In this document: in pieces, positions 18,772-27,368 of the stretch
How positions within the stretch are numbered: the first letter of the stretch is position 1
Layout of the letters: each line of letters starts with the position of its first letter
Origin: Lentibacillus jeotgali
GTDB lineage: Bacteria; Bacillota; Bacilli; Bacillales; Amphibacillaceae
Reading direction: 5' to 3'
Assembly: GCF_000224785.1 (NCBI RefSeq)
Contig: NZ_AGAV01000018.1
Coordinates: 124,001 to 188,000 of the forward strand
Length of the DNA: 64,000 nucleotides
The notes under the pieces: generated by a model
What the model was told of the DNA's origin: nothing
The model's input: only the letters and a program-made list of their open reading frames with translations
The model's database searches: none
Made by a program: the position numbers and the translations under genes

Positions 18772-18948
18772 ATGAATATTGAAGTGTTAATTTTATTTAT
18801 TAATGCAACGTTGGTAACTGTATTATCTTCCGTTGTTGTAATTGCTATACTCCGAAAGCAATACCTTCCTGCCATCAGAAAAGCTGAACAGGAGGAGCAG
18901 AATAAAGAACGTTATAACAGCAATGACGATCAAGAAAATTTAAATTAA
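18772..18948 (+). CDS. Small single-span membrane protein upstream of a second SSS symporter
   Basis: 58 residues from ATG 18772, which has GGTGGTGA upstream. A hydrophobic N-terminal span of about 25 residues is followed by a highly charged, Glu/Asn/Asp-rich tail. It precedes the symporter gene by 27 nt. The topology is the reverse of the small protein at 4938, where the charged part comes first, but the position in front of an SSS gene is the same. An accessory role is inferred. Confidence 0.7.
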   Translation: MNIEVLILFINATLVTVLSSVVVIAILRKQYLPAIRKAEQEEQNKERYNSNDDQENLN

Positions 18949-18975
18949 GTGAGAGATACAGGCGGAGGGGTAAAA

Positions 18976-20571
18976 ATGGCTGTTACAATATTTGTGATTG
19001 TTTTGTTACTTTATGTTGTTATAGGGGGTATTCTAACCCGCTTTGTAAAAAACAGTGATGATTTTTATGTAATGGGAGGAAAAGGTTCCACCCTTCTTAT
19101 CGTTGGCACGTTAGCGGCAACTTATCTTAGTGCAACGACATTATTAGGAATTGCAGGACAATCTTATGCTGAAGGACCGTTAGTGATCGCAGCACTAGGC
19201 TCATTTGGGGCTTGGTTAGGAACACTGCTTGCAGTGATTTATGTCGGTAGAAAAATGAAGGCATTGGGTTGTAAAACGATGCCGGATTATTTTGAAAAGC
19301 GATTTAATAATAAGTGGGTCAGTGTTGTAGCTACATTGATTATGATTGTGGGATTAATTGGATATGGGGTCACTCAATTTATCGGTGCAGGTCTGGTTTT
19401 GAGTGAAATGACCAATATTAATTTTGAATTATTAGTTGTGTTATTTACAATCGCGCTAATCGTGTTCACCGCGTTTGGCGGGATGTATGGGGTGGTTGTT
19501 ACTGACACAATTATGTTTTTTACGATGCTGGCAATTTCAGTTGTAATTGCTCCGATGATCATCGGACAAGCTGGTTTTGACCAAATGAAAAGTCTGTCAG
19601 AAACGATACCAGGTTATTGGACGATTGCGGGAGCAGAAAATCGGCCTCTAGGTTGGTCAATTTCGCAGTTTCTTGTATGGATTTTATTTTTTACTTGTAT
19701 CCCAGCACTTGTCTCACGCGTTTTTCCTGCAAAAAATGATTTTGTTATCCTGAAGACGGCAATAATTGGTGTGTTTTTCGCTCCCTTTATGCAATTAATC
19801 GTTTTTATTGCAGCAGGTGGCATGCAAGTACTTGATCCAAATATTACACCAACAGATAATGCAATGGTTGTTGGATTTATGGAATATACGCCGCCAGCAG
19901 TAGCTGGAATAGGACTTGCAGCTTTGATGGCCTCGATTATGTCGACGGCTTCAACGTTGTTTGTATTAGTCGGATTCGCACTTTCCCGTGATGTTTATGA
20001 AAAGATATTTGAAAAAGATCTGGATGAAAAACAACGTCTCAGTACAGCGAGGATAGGACAAGTAGTTGTCGCTGTTATTATCTGTATTATTTCCATTTTT
20101 CAACCATCAGCTATTTATTGGATTTCAATTTATGCAGGGTCTATATTTGCGGTAGGCTGGCTACCAACTATTGTAGCTTCGTTTGAATGGAAACGTATGA
20201 ACTCGAAAGCAGCTCTTGTCAGTATGATAATGGGCGTTGCAACGTTTATCCTTTTTGGTGAACTTATAAGGGTTGGCGTGATAACGGTGCCTGAAGGGGT
20301 AGATGAGCTCATGATCGCCATCTGTTTTTCCGTTGGATCACTCATAGTTGCTGCTCTGCTTACAAAGCCGAACTCTTATGAACTGCAATATTATAGTAAA
20401 ATGAAACAAACAAGTATGGCGAAACAAACCATTAACGAGTTCCTAAAGAAACCAAATGGTCTGGCTGAAATCAAAAAACAGTATAAGCAAATTATTGTTA
20501 CAGCAGTGGTCGTTACACTAATTTCTGTAGGGATTTGGGGATACTTCTTTATCCAACTTGGTTTGGGATAA
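18976..20571 (+). CDS. Sodium:solute symporter (SSS family)
   Basis: 531 residues from ATG 18976, chosen because GGAGGGG lies 5 nt upstream; the open frame begins earlier at GTG 18949. It has the SSS N-terminus with KNSDDFYVMGGKG and LAATYLSATTLLGIAGQSY, about 13 spans and a basic C-terminal tail. It lies between gabTD and a carbamoylase-like hydrolase. It may import an N-substituted amino acid such as a carbamoyl or acetyl derivative, which the following enzymes would release. Confidence 0.87.
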   Translation: MAVTIFVIVLLLYVVIGGILTRFVKNSDDFYVMGGKGSTLLIVGTLAATYLSATTLLGIAGQSYAEGPLVIAALGSFGAWLGTLLAVIYVGRKMKALGCKTMPDYFEKRFNNKWVSVVATLIMIVGLIGYGVTQFIGAGLVLSEMTNINFELLVVLFTIALIVFTAFGGMYGVVVTDTIMFFTMLAISVVIAPMIIGQAGFDQMKSLSETIPGYWTIAGAENRPLGWSISQFLVWILFFTCIPALVSRVFPAKNDFVILKTAIIGVFFAPFMQLIVFIAAGGMQVLDPNITPTDNAMVVGFMEYTPPAVAGIGLAALMASIMSTASTLFVLVGFALSRDVYEKIFEKDLDEKQRLSTARIGQVVVAVIICIISIFQPSAIYWISIYAGSIFAVGWLPTIVASFEWKRMNSKAALVSMIMGVATFILFGELIRVGVITVPEGVDELMIAICFSVGSLIVAALLTKPNSYELQYYSKMKQTSMAKQTINEFLKKPNGLAEIKKQYKQIIVTAVVVTLISVGIWGYFFIQLGLG

Positions 20572-20590
20572 TTGATTAGGAGTGTTCAAG

Positions 20591-21835
20591 TTGAATTTTT
20601 TAAAGAAGAAAGTCAATTTTAAACGACTTAAATACACAATTGATAAAAGTTCAGAAATCGGAAAAATCCCGGGGAATGGCCTGAGAAGGCTTGCTCTTTC
20701 TGACGAGGATAAAGAGATGCGGGATTTATTTAAATATTGGATGAAAGATTCAGGTTTAGCTGTTCGAGTAGATGATTTTGGCAATATGTACGGAAGAAGA
20801 GAGGGGGATACAAATCAATCTCCCATTGTAGTAGGCTCTCATTTGGATACGCAGCCTAGTGGTGGTCGATTTGATGGCATTTTAGGTGTACTAATAGCCT
20901 TGGAAGCTGTTAGAACCCTTAATGATTATGGTATAGAAACAACCAGGCCAATTGAAATCGTTAATTTTACAAATGAAGAAGGTGCCCGGTTTGAACCGCC
21001 TATGATGGCATCAGGGGGCCTGGCTGGTACATTTAGCCGTGATTTTATATATACGAGAACAGATCGTGAAGGAAAAAGTTATGGCGATGAATTGACACGG
21101 ATTGGTTACGATGGAAAACAAGAAAATAGGCTCAAAGATTTTTTCGCATTTATAGAGCTGCACATTGAACAAGGGCCTGTATTAGAAAAAGAAAATATTT
21201 CAATCGGTGCTGTAGAGGGAATTCAAGGAACGAATTGGCTTGAAGTGACAGTTACAGGTGAATCAGACCATGCGGGTCCTACACCAATGGATATGAGAAA
21301 GGATGCACTGACAGCAGCATCAAAAATGGTAAGTATGATTGAGAATAAAGCAAAGAAGTATGGTGTTTCAGCAACAGTAGGACGTTTTTCTGTAAGTCCA
21401 GATGTCGTTAATTGCGTTCCAGGTGAAGTCGTGTTTTCGCTGGATCTCCGGCATCTCGACAATGATATAAGAATAACAGCTTTAAATGAAATGAAAAAAG
21501 AAATAGAAGTCATTGCAGCTAATCGTGATGTTTCGGTAAATATCAAAAATTTATGGGATAGTGAGACAGCTGTATTTAATAACGTAATTGTAAACATGAT
21601 TTCAGAAACCTCAAACCAATATGGTTACTCAGTTAAAAGAATACCTAGTGGTGCTGGTCATGATGCGAAATACATGAATGACATGGGACCAACGGCAATG
21701 GTTTTTCTGCCAAGTGTAAACGGAAAAAGTCATGATGTTTCAGAATTAACCTTGGATAAAGACATAGAACAAGGAGCAGATGTTGTGTTTGGCGTCATTC
21801 AGAAACTTGCAAATTATGATAAAGAACTTGGTTAA
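20591..21835 (+). CDS. Zn-dependent hydrolase, N-carbamoyl-L-amino-acid hydrolase/allantoate amidohydrolase family
   Basis: About 414 residues from TTG 20591, spaced 8 nt from TTAGGAG; the GTG at 20582 overlaps that site. M20-type metal ligands are visible: GSHLDTQPSGGRFDG, the NEEGARF Glu pair, ELHIEQGP and the C-terminal GAGHDAKYM. The family (AmaB, HyuC, AllC, beta-ureidopropionase) removes carbamoyl groups from amino acids. With gabT nearby, release of GABA or beta-alanine from a carbamoyl or related amide is possible. Confidence 0.88.
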   Translation: MNFLKKKVNFKRLKYTIDKSSEIGKIPGNGLRRLALSDEDKEMRDLFKYWMKDSGLAVRVDDFGNMYGRREGDTNQSPIVVGSHLDTQPSGGRFDGILGVLIALEAVRTLNDYGIETTRPIEIVNFTNEEGARFEPPMMASGGLAGTFSRDFIYTRTDREGKSYGDELTRIGYDGKQENRLKDFFAFIELHIEQGPVLEKENISIGAVEGIQGTNWLEVTVTGESDHAGPTPMDMRKDALTAASKMVSMIENKAKKYGVSATVGRFSVSPDVVNCVPGEVVFSLDLRHLDNDIRITALNEMKKEIEVIAANRDVSVNIKNLWDSETAVFNNVIVNMISETSNQYGYSVKRIPSGAGHDAKYMNDMGPTAMVFLPSVNGKSHDVSELTLDKDIEQGADVVFGVIQKLANYDKELG

Positions 21836-21938
21836 AATAATATTTTGAAAGCATAATCTCCCTTTCGAATAAAGTTGACTTCGTAATTGGATGAATCAAT
21901 CGTTCGAATAGTCTATTAAATTTAATGGAGGCGATAAC

Positions 21939-23045
21939 ATGTCGGTAAAAACAGGATTCATTTGTGATGAAAGTTATTTTTGGCATCAAACTGGGAATGG
22001 TGCTTTGAATATTCAATCTGGGGGATGGGTTCAGGCGGATACACATGCGGAAAATCCGGAGTCAAAGCGTCGTGTCAAAAATTTGTTGGAACGATCCAGA
22101 TTTATGGATGAATTGCAACAGATATCACCCAGGGAGGCAACCCGTCAAGAAATCTTGATAAATCATAGTAAGGAATATATTAATAAGATAAAAGAATTAA
22201 GTGATGCTGGCGGTGGCGATGCTGGTGTGCATGCAATTGTCGGTCCTGATTCCTATGAGATTGCCTTGAAGTCGGCAGGTGGTGTAATGACATCCGTCGA
22301 TGCAGTAATGGAAGAGGAAGTTCAGAATGCGTATGCACTCGTCCGACCGCCTGGTCATCATGCTGAGCCTGCTGAAGGGATGGGCTTTTGCCTGTTTAAC
22401 AATGTGGCGATTGCGGCAAAATACGCACGTGAAAAATACGGCCTGAAACGTATCGCAATATTGGATTGGGATGTTCACCATGGTAATGGAACAGAAACAG
22501 CATTTGAAAATGACTCAGATGTATTATTCATTTCCGTTCACCAGGAAAACATTTTCCCGAAAGACCGTGGTGCCATAACGTATACTGGAAAAGGAGACGG
22601 TGAGGGTTATACGGTCAATATTGAGCTACCGGCCGGAACCGGGGATGAAGGCTATTTTTATGCTTTTGATCAATTGATTGCGCCAGTCTTTGACCAATAT
22701 GCCCCGGAACTGATCTTCATTTCTGCTGGTCAGGATGCAAGCCGGTTTGATCCGATTGGGCGGATGTCCGTGACGGCTGAAGGGTATTTTCAAATGAGTA
22801 AACGTATTAAAAAACTGGCTGAAAAACATAGCAGCAACCGAATAATTGCCTGTCATGAGGGAGGATACAGCACCGCTTATGTTCCATTTTGTACATTGCG
22901 TGTGATCGAAGCGTTAAAAGGGAAGCGAAGTCAAGTGGACGACCCGTTTGATCAAGGATTCCATGAAGGCCCAATCTATCCGCATCAAAAGGAGGCTGTT
23001 CAACGGGCGATTGAGGTACAAAGAGCGTACTGGGATCTTAAGTAG
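21939..23045 (+). CDS. Histone-deacetylase-family amidohydrolase (acetylpolyamine amidohydrolase-like)
   Basis: 368 residues with HDAC-fold motifs: RPPGHHAEPAEGMGFCLFNN (His pair near residue 140), Zn ligands in LDWDVHHGNGTE (about residues 176-180) and SAGQDASRFDPIG. Bacterial class II-like members deacetylate acetylpolyamines or other N-acetyl amines. GGAGG precedes the ATG. It is the last gene of the collinear run gabT-gabD-(small)-SSS-carbamoylase-HDAC. Deacetylation of N-acetylputrescine or 4-acetamidobutyrate would feed GABA to GabT, but this is inference. Confidence 0.85.
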   Translation: MSVKTGFICDESYFWHQTGNGALNIQSGGWVQADTHAENPESKRRVKNLLERSRFMDELQQISPREATRQEILINHSKEYINKIKELSDAGGGDAGVHAIVGPDSYEIALKSAGGVMTSVDAVMEEEVQNAYALVRPPGHHAEPAEGMGFCLFNNVAIAAKYAREKYGLKRIAILDWDVHHGNGTETAFENDSDVLFISVHQENIFPKDRGAITYTGKGDGEGYTVNIELPAGTGDEGYFYAFDQLIAPVFDQYAPELIFISAGQDASRFDPIGRMSVTAEGYFQMSKRIKKLAEKHSSNRIIACHEGGYSTAYVPFCTLRVIEALKGKRSQVDDPFDQGFHEGPIYPHQKEAVQRAIEVQRAYWDLK

Positions 23046-23048
23046 CAT

Positions 23049-23250
23049 ATGATGGCTGGGGCAAAAGCGGCAGAGAAAGAAGCACAACAGAAGGCAGAAG
23101 AATTAGAACAAACCGCAAAAGAAGTGGAAAAAAATACAGCAGAGGCAATTGCCCGTAAGCTATTGCAAAATGGGGTGGACATTGGATTTGTTGCAGATTT
23201 CTGATTTGACTAAAGCTGAAGTTATGGAAATTCAGCGTGAATTACAGTAA
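23049..23250 (+). pseudogene. 3' remnant of an Rpn-family nuclease/putative transposase gene
   Basis: The reading from 23049 gives an Ala/Glu/Lys-rich helix and then AEAIARKLLQNGVDIGFV. After a frame change near 23185 it continues as LQISDLTKAEVMEIQREL before TAA at 23248. This resembles the C-terminal tail of Rpn (recombination-promoting nuclease, PD-(D/E)XK) proteins, where a charged helix is followed by a short '(G/I)S-LTxEE' motif. The catalytic domain is absent. No gene is seen from here to 23483. Confidence 0.55.
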
Positions 23251-23483
23251 AGGGATACCGGCAGCTTCCCGAAAAAAGTACGAGATGCGTTGAAAGATGC
23301 GATGGCACGGAAGTTTCTGTGTCATCTTTTTACGTTACTGGATGGTTGTCGTGTTTAGGACTTTAGTGACTGTAACAATCCGCTTCGGGTTCATAGGTTG
23401 TGACAAAGGAGATTCAATTGTAGTATTGTGTGTAGAGTGATGGCTTCAGAGTTTAAATACAAAGAGCAGGCGGGGTGACTTCG

Positions 23484-24866
23484 ATGAATCTATCACGTTT
23501 TCATAAACGATTAATTGTGGCAATAACACTATCCGCATCGTTTTTATCTGTACTGACGCAATTTCTACTGATTACGGCTTTTCCGAAAATCATGCAGGAG
23601 TTTAGCGTTGACTCGACTGATGTTCAATGGCTTACAACTGTTTATATGCTAACGATTGCCGTTCTTATTCCGATAACGGCTTATTTTATTGACAGGTTTA
23701 AAACGCGCCATTTAATGATGAGCGCCATGTTTTTGTTTTTGGCAGGTACGTTGATCTGTTTAGTGGCACCTTCTTTTCCCGTTTTGCTGGTAGGGCGCGT
23801 ATTTCAGGGTATGGGCTCCGGCATTATGATTCCGCTAATGCAGACGATTTTGTTTCTTATGTATCCGAGGGAAAAAAGAGGATTTGCAATGGGCCTGGCC
23901 GGGCTTGTGATTAACGTTGCGCCTGCGGTTGGCCCACCTATATCCGGTGTGTTGGTCAACTATTTTGACTGGCGTGCTTTATTCCTGGTGACACTACCGA
24001 TTGCAGCGCTTATTTTGCTTATGGCTTATCTGTTTATGCGCAATGTTACAGAACAGCGGGACACGGATATTGATCCTTTATCGATTTTATTGTCAACAGC
24101 TGGTTTTGGCGGCATGCTGTATGCCTTTAATAAAATGGAGGAAAGCGGGATAGGCGATCCGGCAGCGCTTGGTGTTATGATTGCAGGCGCTGTGGCACTG
24201 GCTTTATTTGTGTACCGGCAGCTGCGGCTTTCGGCACCGATTTTGGAGGTTCGTGTGCTTAAAGTACCTCTTTTTGCACTTGTAACATTTATTTCGATCC
24301 TGTCGTTCAGCTTACTCATATCAACTGAGACGATATTGCCGATGTATGTTCAGAACGCGCAGCAATATTCAGCATTCTACGGCGGCCTGATCGTGATGCC
24401 CGGAGCTTTGACACTTGCCATCATGTCTCTGTTTGCCGGAAACTTATTTGACAAATACGGTGGTAAAATCATTGCGATTACCGGTTTCGTTCTGCTCACT
24501 TTAAGTACAATCGGTTTTCATTTTATTCTTGGACTCGAAACGCCATTCGCTGTAACGATGGTTTTATTCATGCTTGCCATGGGCGGCGTGGGTATGATCA
24601 ATATGCCGATTATGACCGCCGGTATCAATGCGTTGCCTGATGATTTGATTCCGCATGGGACGGCGGTCATCAATACAGCCCGTCAATTTGGAGGATCACT
24701 TGGCTTAACGTTTATCATCTCCTTTATCAGCGGTGCTGAAAGCGGGACTGGAAACATAAACCCCGCTGATTACCTGGTCGGTGTGAAAACCGCCTTTTTC
24801 ATCGCATTTCTGTTTGCCGTGACGGGATTGCTTCTTTCTCTGTTTATAGAGAGGAAAAAGGGATAA
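23484..24866 (+). CDS. DHA2-family MFS multidrug exporter
   Basis: 460 residues from ATG 23484 (GGCGGGGTGA upstream). The MFS drug:H+ antiporter layout includes DVQWLTTVYMLTIAVLIPI (motif D1-like), DRFKTRHLMM, GRVFQGMGSGIMIPLMQT (motif B) and GLAGLVINVAPAVGPPISGV (motif C), the antiporter motif. Such EmrB/QacA- or LmrB-like pumps export drugs. The substrate is not predictable. It stands alone, with no linked regulator. Confidence 0.85.
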   Translation: MNLSRFHKRLIVAITLSASFLSVLTQFLLITAFPKIMQEFSVDSTDVQWLTTVYMLTIAVLIPITAYFIDRFKTRHLMMSAMFLFLAGTLICLVAPSFPVLLVGRVFQGMGSGIMIPLMQTILFLMYPREKRGFAMGLAGLVINVAPAVGPPISGVLVNYFDWRALFLVTLPIAALILLMAYLFMRNVTEQRDTDIDPLSILLSTAGFGGMLYAFNKMEESGIGDPAALGVMIAGAVALALFVYRQLRLSAPILEVRVLKVPLFALVTFISILSFSLLISTETILPMYVQNAQQYSAFYGGLIVMPGALTLAIMSLFAGNLFDKYGGKIIAITGFVLLTLSTIGFHFILGLETPFAVTMVLFMLAMGGVGMINMPIMTAGINALPDDLIPHGTAVINTARQFGGSLGLTFIISFISGAESGTGNINPADYLVGVKTAFFIAFLFAVTGLLLSLFIERKKG

Positions 24867-25079
24867 CCGCTATATTGAGGGAAAGGTCATATACACTAAG
24901 CGTGTTTGAAAATCGATCGAGCGATGAGGGCATTGCCTAGGGAGTTACCATCTCATTAAGAAAAAGCTAATGAAGACTTTTTCCGTAACTACCACGCACT
25001 AATTGTTGAAATTTATCAATAATAACAAGATAATAAGAATAAGGCGTTTCATCCAATAGGTAAGCAGGGAGGAAGAAAG

Positions 25080-25637
25080 ATGTCAAACGTTACAAATATG
25101 AAAATTCCGGAGCTTAAAAAGAACTTGAAAGAACTTAATCACAAAGAACTCATAGCGGTCATTACTGATTTATATAAACTAGATAGTGAGGTCAAGGATT
25201 ATTTAACGTTGAAATTTACGGGTGAGGAAAAGAAACAGGAGCTATTCGACCGTGCGGAGAAGGAGATCAGGGATGAATTTTTTCCTGATCAAGGGTTTGG
25301 CAAGTTGCGCCTTGCCAAGGCAAAAAAAGCATTCACTGATTTTAAAAAACTCACAAATGATCAGATAGGAACACTTGATTTAATGCTTTGTTATGTCGAA
25401 TTCGGGACTGAGTTTACTCAGACATATGGTGACATAGATGAGAGGTTCTATGTCAGTATGGAATCCGTGTATGCCCAAGTTATTTCTGCTTGTGATAAAG
25501 ACAGAACATTATTTGAACAATTAAATGACCGTTTATATGGCGTCGTTATTGATTCAGGTGGAATCGGCTGGGGTTATCATGATAATTTGACAGATATGTA
25601 TCACTCGCTGAAATGGCTGGATGAGGATGAAGATTGA
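25080..25637 (+). CDS. DUF6155-like protein of unknown function
   Basis: 185 residues, soluble, rich in Lys, Asp and Glu, without signal peptide or membrane span. The N-terminal part (ELKKNLKELNHKELIAVITDLYKL) and the later FPDQGFGKLRLAKAKKAF segment look like the DUF6155 family, named from memory. An AGGGAGGAAG site precedes the ATG. It appears to be a single-gene unit. The 213 bp before it holds one isolated ATCGATCGA palindrome (24912-24920) and nothing else recognised. Confidence 0.65.
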   Translation: MSNVTNMKIPELKKNLKELNHKELIAVITDLYKLDSEVKDYLTLKFTGEEKKQELFDRAEKEIRDEFFPDQGFGKLRLAKAKKAFTDFKKLTNDQIGTLDLMLCYVEFGTEFTQTYGDIDERFYVSMESVYAQVISACDKDRTLFEQLNDRLYGVVIDSGGIGWGYHDNLTDMYHSLKWLDEDED

Positions 25638-25916
25638 TAGGGAAAAATGTTGAGTTGTTTTGCTTCAATAATCGTATCTGATGACATATTCCTCTAAAAT
25701 ATTACCCGGGCAATAAAAATGCGAAATGATGTCGAGGTTTGCTCAACAAATAGACATGAATTTACCTTGGTTAACAGCTGTTTGTTTGAGTGTGAACAAT
25801 CCGGTGAGAAGTTTTAAATTAAGATACAGGATCAATCATGTTCATTCGCAGTACCAAAAGAAGGTTGGCTACCGATGTAAACACAACACAGAAGTCTCTT
25901 ACTCTATTAATAATAA

Positions 25917-25959
25917 CAGAAAAAGTGCCATGTATTGTTTTATCATGACACTTTTTCTG
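25917..25959. terminator. Bidirectional terminator
   Basis: CAGAAAAAGTGCCATG (25917-25932) pairs with CATGACACTTTTTCTG (25944-25959) with one mismatch. It is flanked by convergent genes. The rest of 25638-26043 holds nothing I can assign. Confidence 0.8.
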
Positions 25960-26043
25960 TTTGGGTGAGATCACCGTAGTTCCGCCGTGGTATTCAAATA
26001 CTCTTCTTCCCAATAACGGTCTTTATATAATCAACAAAATATC

Positions 26044-26928
26044 CTAAACCTTATTAATTAAAGGCGGGTAGTCAACAGTTGTGAAATCCTGGATGGTTTC
26101 GATAAATTTCGCCATCGTATTGGTTAAGTATGAGTCTTTGTGCCATATAAAAACAGTTGATATGTTGCTGTATTCATCAGGAATATCATGGCAGTGAATA
26201 GCACCATCCAGTTCTAATTGACGAACTGTGGATTGTGGTACAAGACTTATTCCAAGTCCCGACCTGACACTGCCTAAGATCGTTTCCAATGTGCCAAATT
26301 CCATTACGTTTGCATTTATAACGCCTTCATCATAAAGCCACTTTTCCAAATTAGCCCGATAACTGCACCCTTCACTGAAAACGAGCAGTGGTTCTTGTTT
26401 AAGATCTTCAAAGGAAAGTTTTTCGTTGCTTGATATTAATACCAGCTTTTCCTGGAATACTTCAACTTGTTCGATTTCCGGGTGAGAGCCGAAACCCGTG
26501 ACAAATGCACCATCAAGTTTCCGGTTCAAAATTTGATTGATTAATTCTTTTGTGACGTCAGTTATTAGTGATAAATCAACTTTGGGGTAGTTTCTATGGT
26601 AGGATGATAAAATGGCTGGCAGTTTAATAACCGTTTCCACTGTGCCAATTTCCAGTGTTCCTAAGGGACTGTCGGAATCGTGAAATGCTTTTTCCATTTC
26701 ATCCAGCAAGAGCAGAATTTTGTCTGAGTAGTTTAGAAGTTTCTTTCCTTCAGAATTGAGCGTAGTTCCTCGGCTGTGGCGGTGAAATAATTCTGTTTGT
26801 AAATTTGATTCCAGGGATTTTATTCTGGATGTCACATGTGACTGTACATAACATAGCTCATCAGCGGCTTTACTGATGCTTCCATGGTGCGCAACACTTT
26901 GAAAAATAAGCAAATCTTTTATTTCCAT
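26044..26928 (-). CDS. LysR-family transcriptional regulator
   Basis: 294 residues from the ATG at 26928, which has GGAGGG 6 nt upstream; a longer frame starts at 26964. The N-terminal HTH spans about residues 1-60, with AHHGSISKAADELCYVQSHVTSRIKSLE. The effector-binding domain contains GLGISLVPQSTVRQL near the C-terminus, typical of CynR/CbbR-like members. It is divergent from the second hyuA, so it is the likely regulator of the hyuAB/N-carbamoylsarcosine amidase operon. Confidence 0.88.
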   Translation of the reverse strand: MEIKDLLIFQSVAHHGSISKAADELCYVQSHVTSRIKSLESNLQTELFHRHSRGTTLNSEGKKLLNYSDKILLLLDEMEKAFHDSDSPLGTLEIGTVETVIKLPAILSSYHRNYPKVDLSLITDVTKELINQILNRKLDGAFVTGFGSHPEIEQVEVFQEKLVLISSNEKLSFEDLKQEPLLVFSEGCSYRANLEKWLYDEGVINANVMEFGTLETILGSVRSGLGISLVPQSTVRQLELDGAIHCHDIPDEYSNISTVFIWHKDSYLTNTMAKFIETIQDFTTVDYPPLINKV

Positions 26929-27368
26929 TAGCATCCCTCCAACAAACAATTCGGCATTAACCATTCAGTTATAGAGATATAAGCCATCTATTTTAATCAT
27001 TATACAGGATAGCAGTTTAATTTTATAATAATTTTAAATATTTAACAAGGTTGTAACTGCATAAATAGTGAAAACTAGCTATAGTAGCTCTTTACGGCTA
27101 TAGATTAGACAGTAAAATTGTTCGATATCAGTCTCAATGATGAAAACCATCAGTTCAAATCATTATACATGAAAACGCTTACGTTATACAATACAATAAA
27201 CTAATAATTAACTAAAATTTGAAATTTATATATAGGGGGGTCACATATCCAGGAACCATGACAATGTAATTTTAGGTGAATGGCAGCTTATTGCAAAAAT
27301 CTCAGTAGGGCGAAAAGCAAAGATGGTTTTGTATCACTGGTTCTACCTTAAATGAGAGGAGACTAAGA
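26929..27368. promoter_or_regulatory. LysR/hyuA2 divergent control region with a cre-like site
   Basis: 440 bp without a gene. It contains TGAAAACGCTTACG at 27170-27183, one base from the CcpA cre consensus, so catabolite repression of hyuA2 is plausible. The self-complementary CTATAG occurs at 27079-27084 and 27098-27103, 19 bp apart, which could be a LysR contact. No promoter boxes are certain. Confidence 0.45.
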
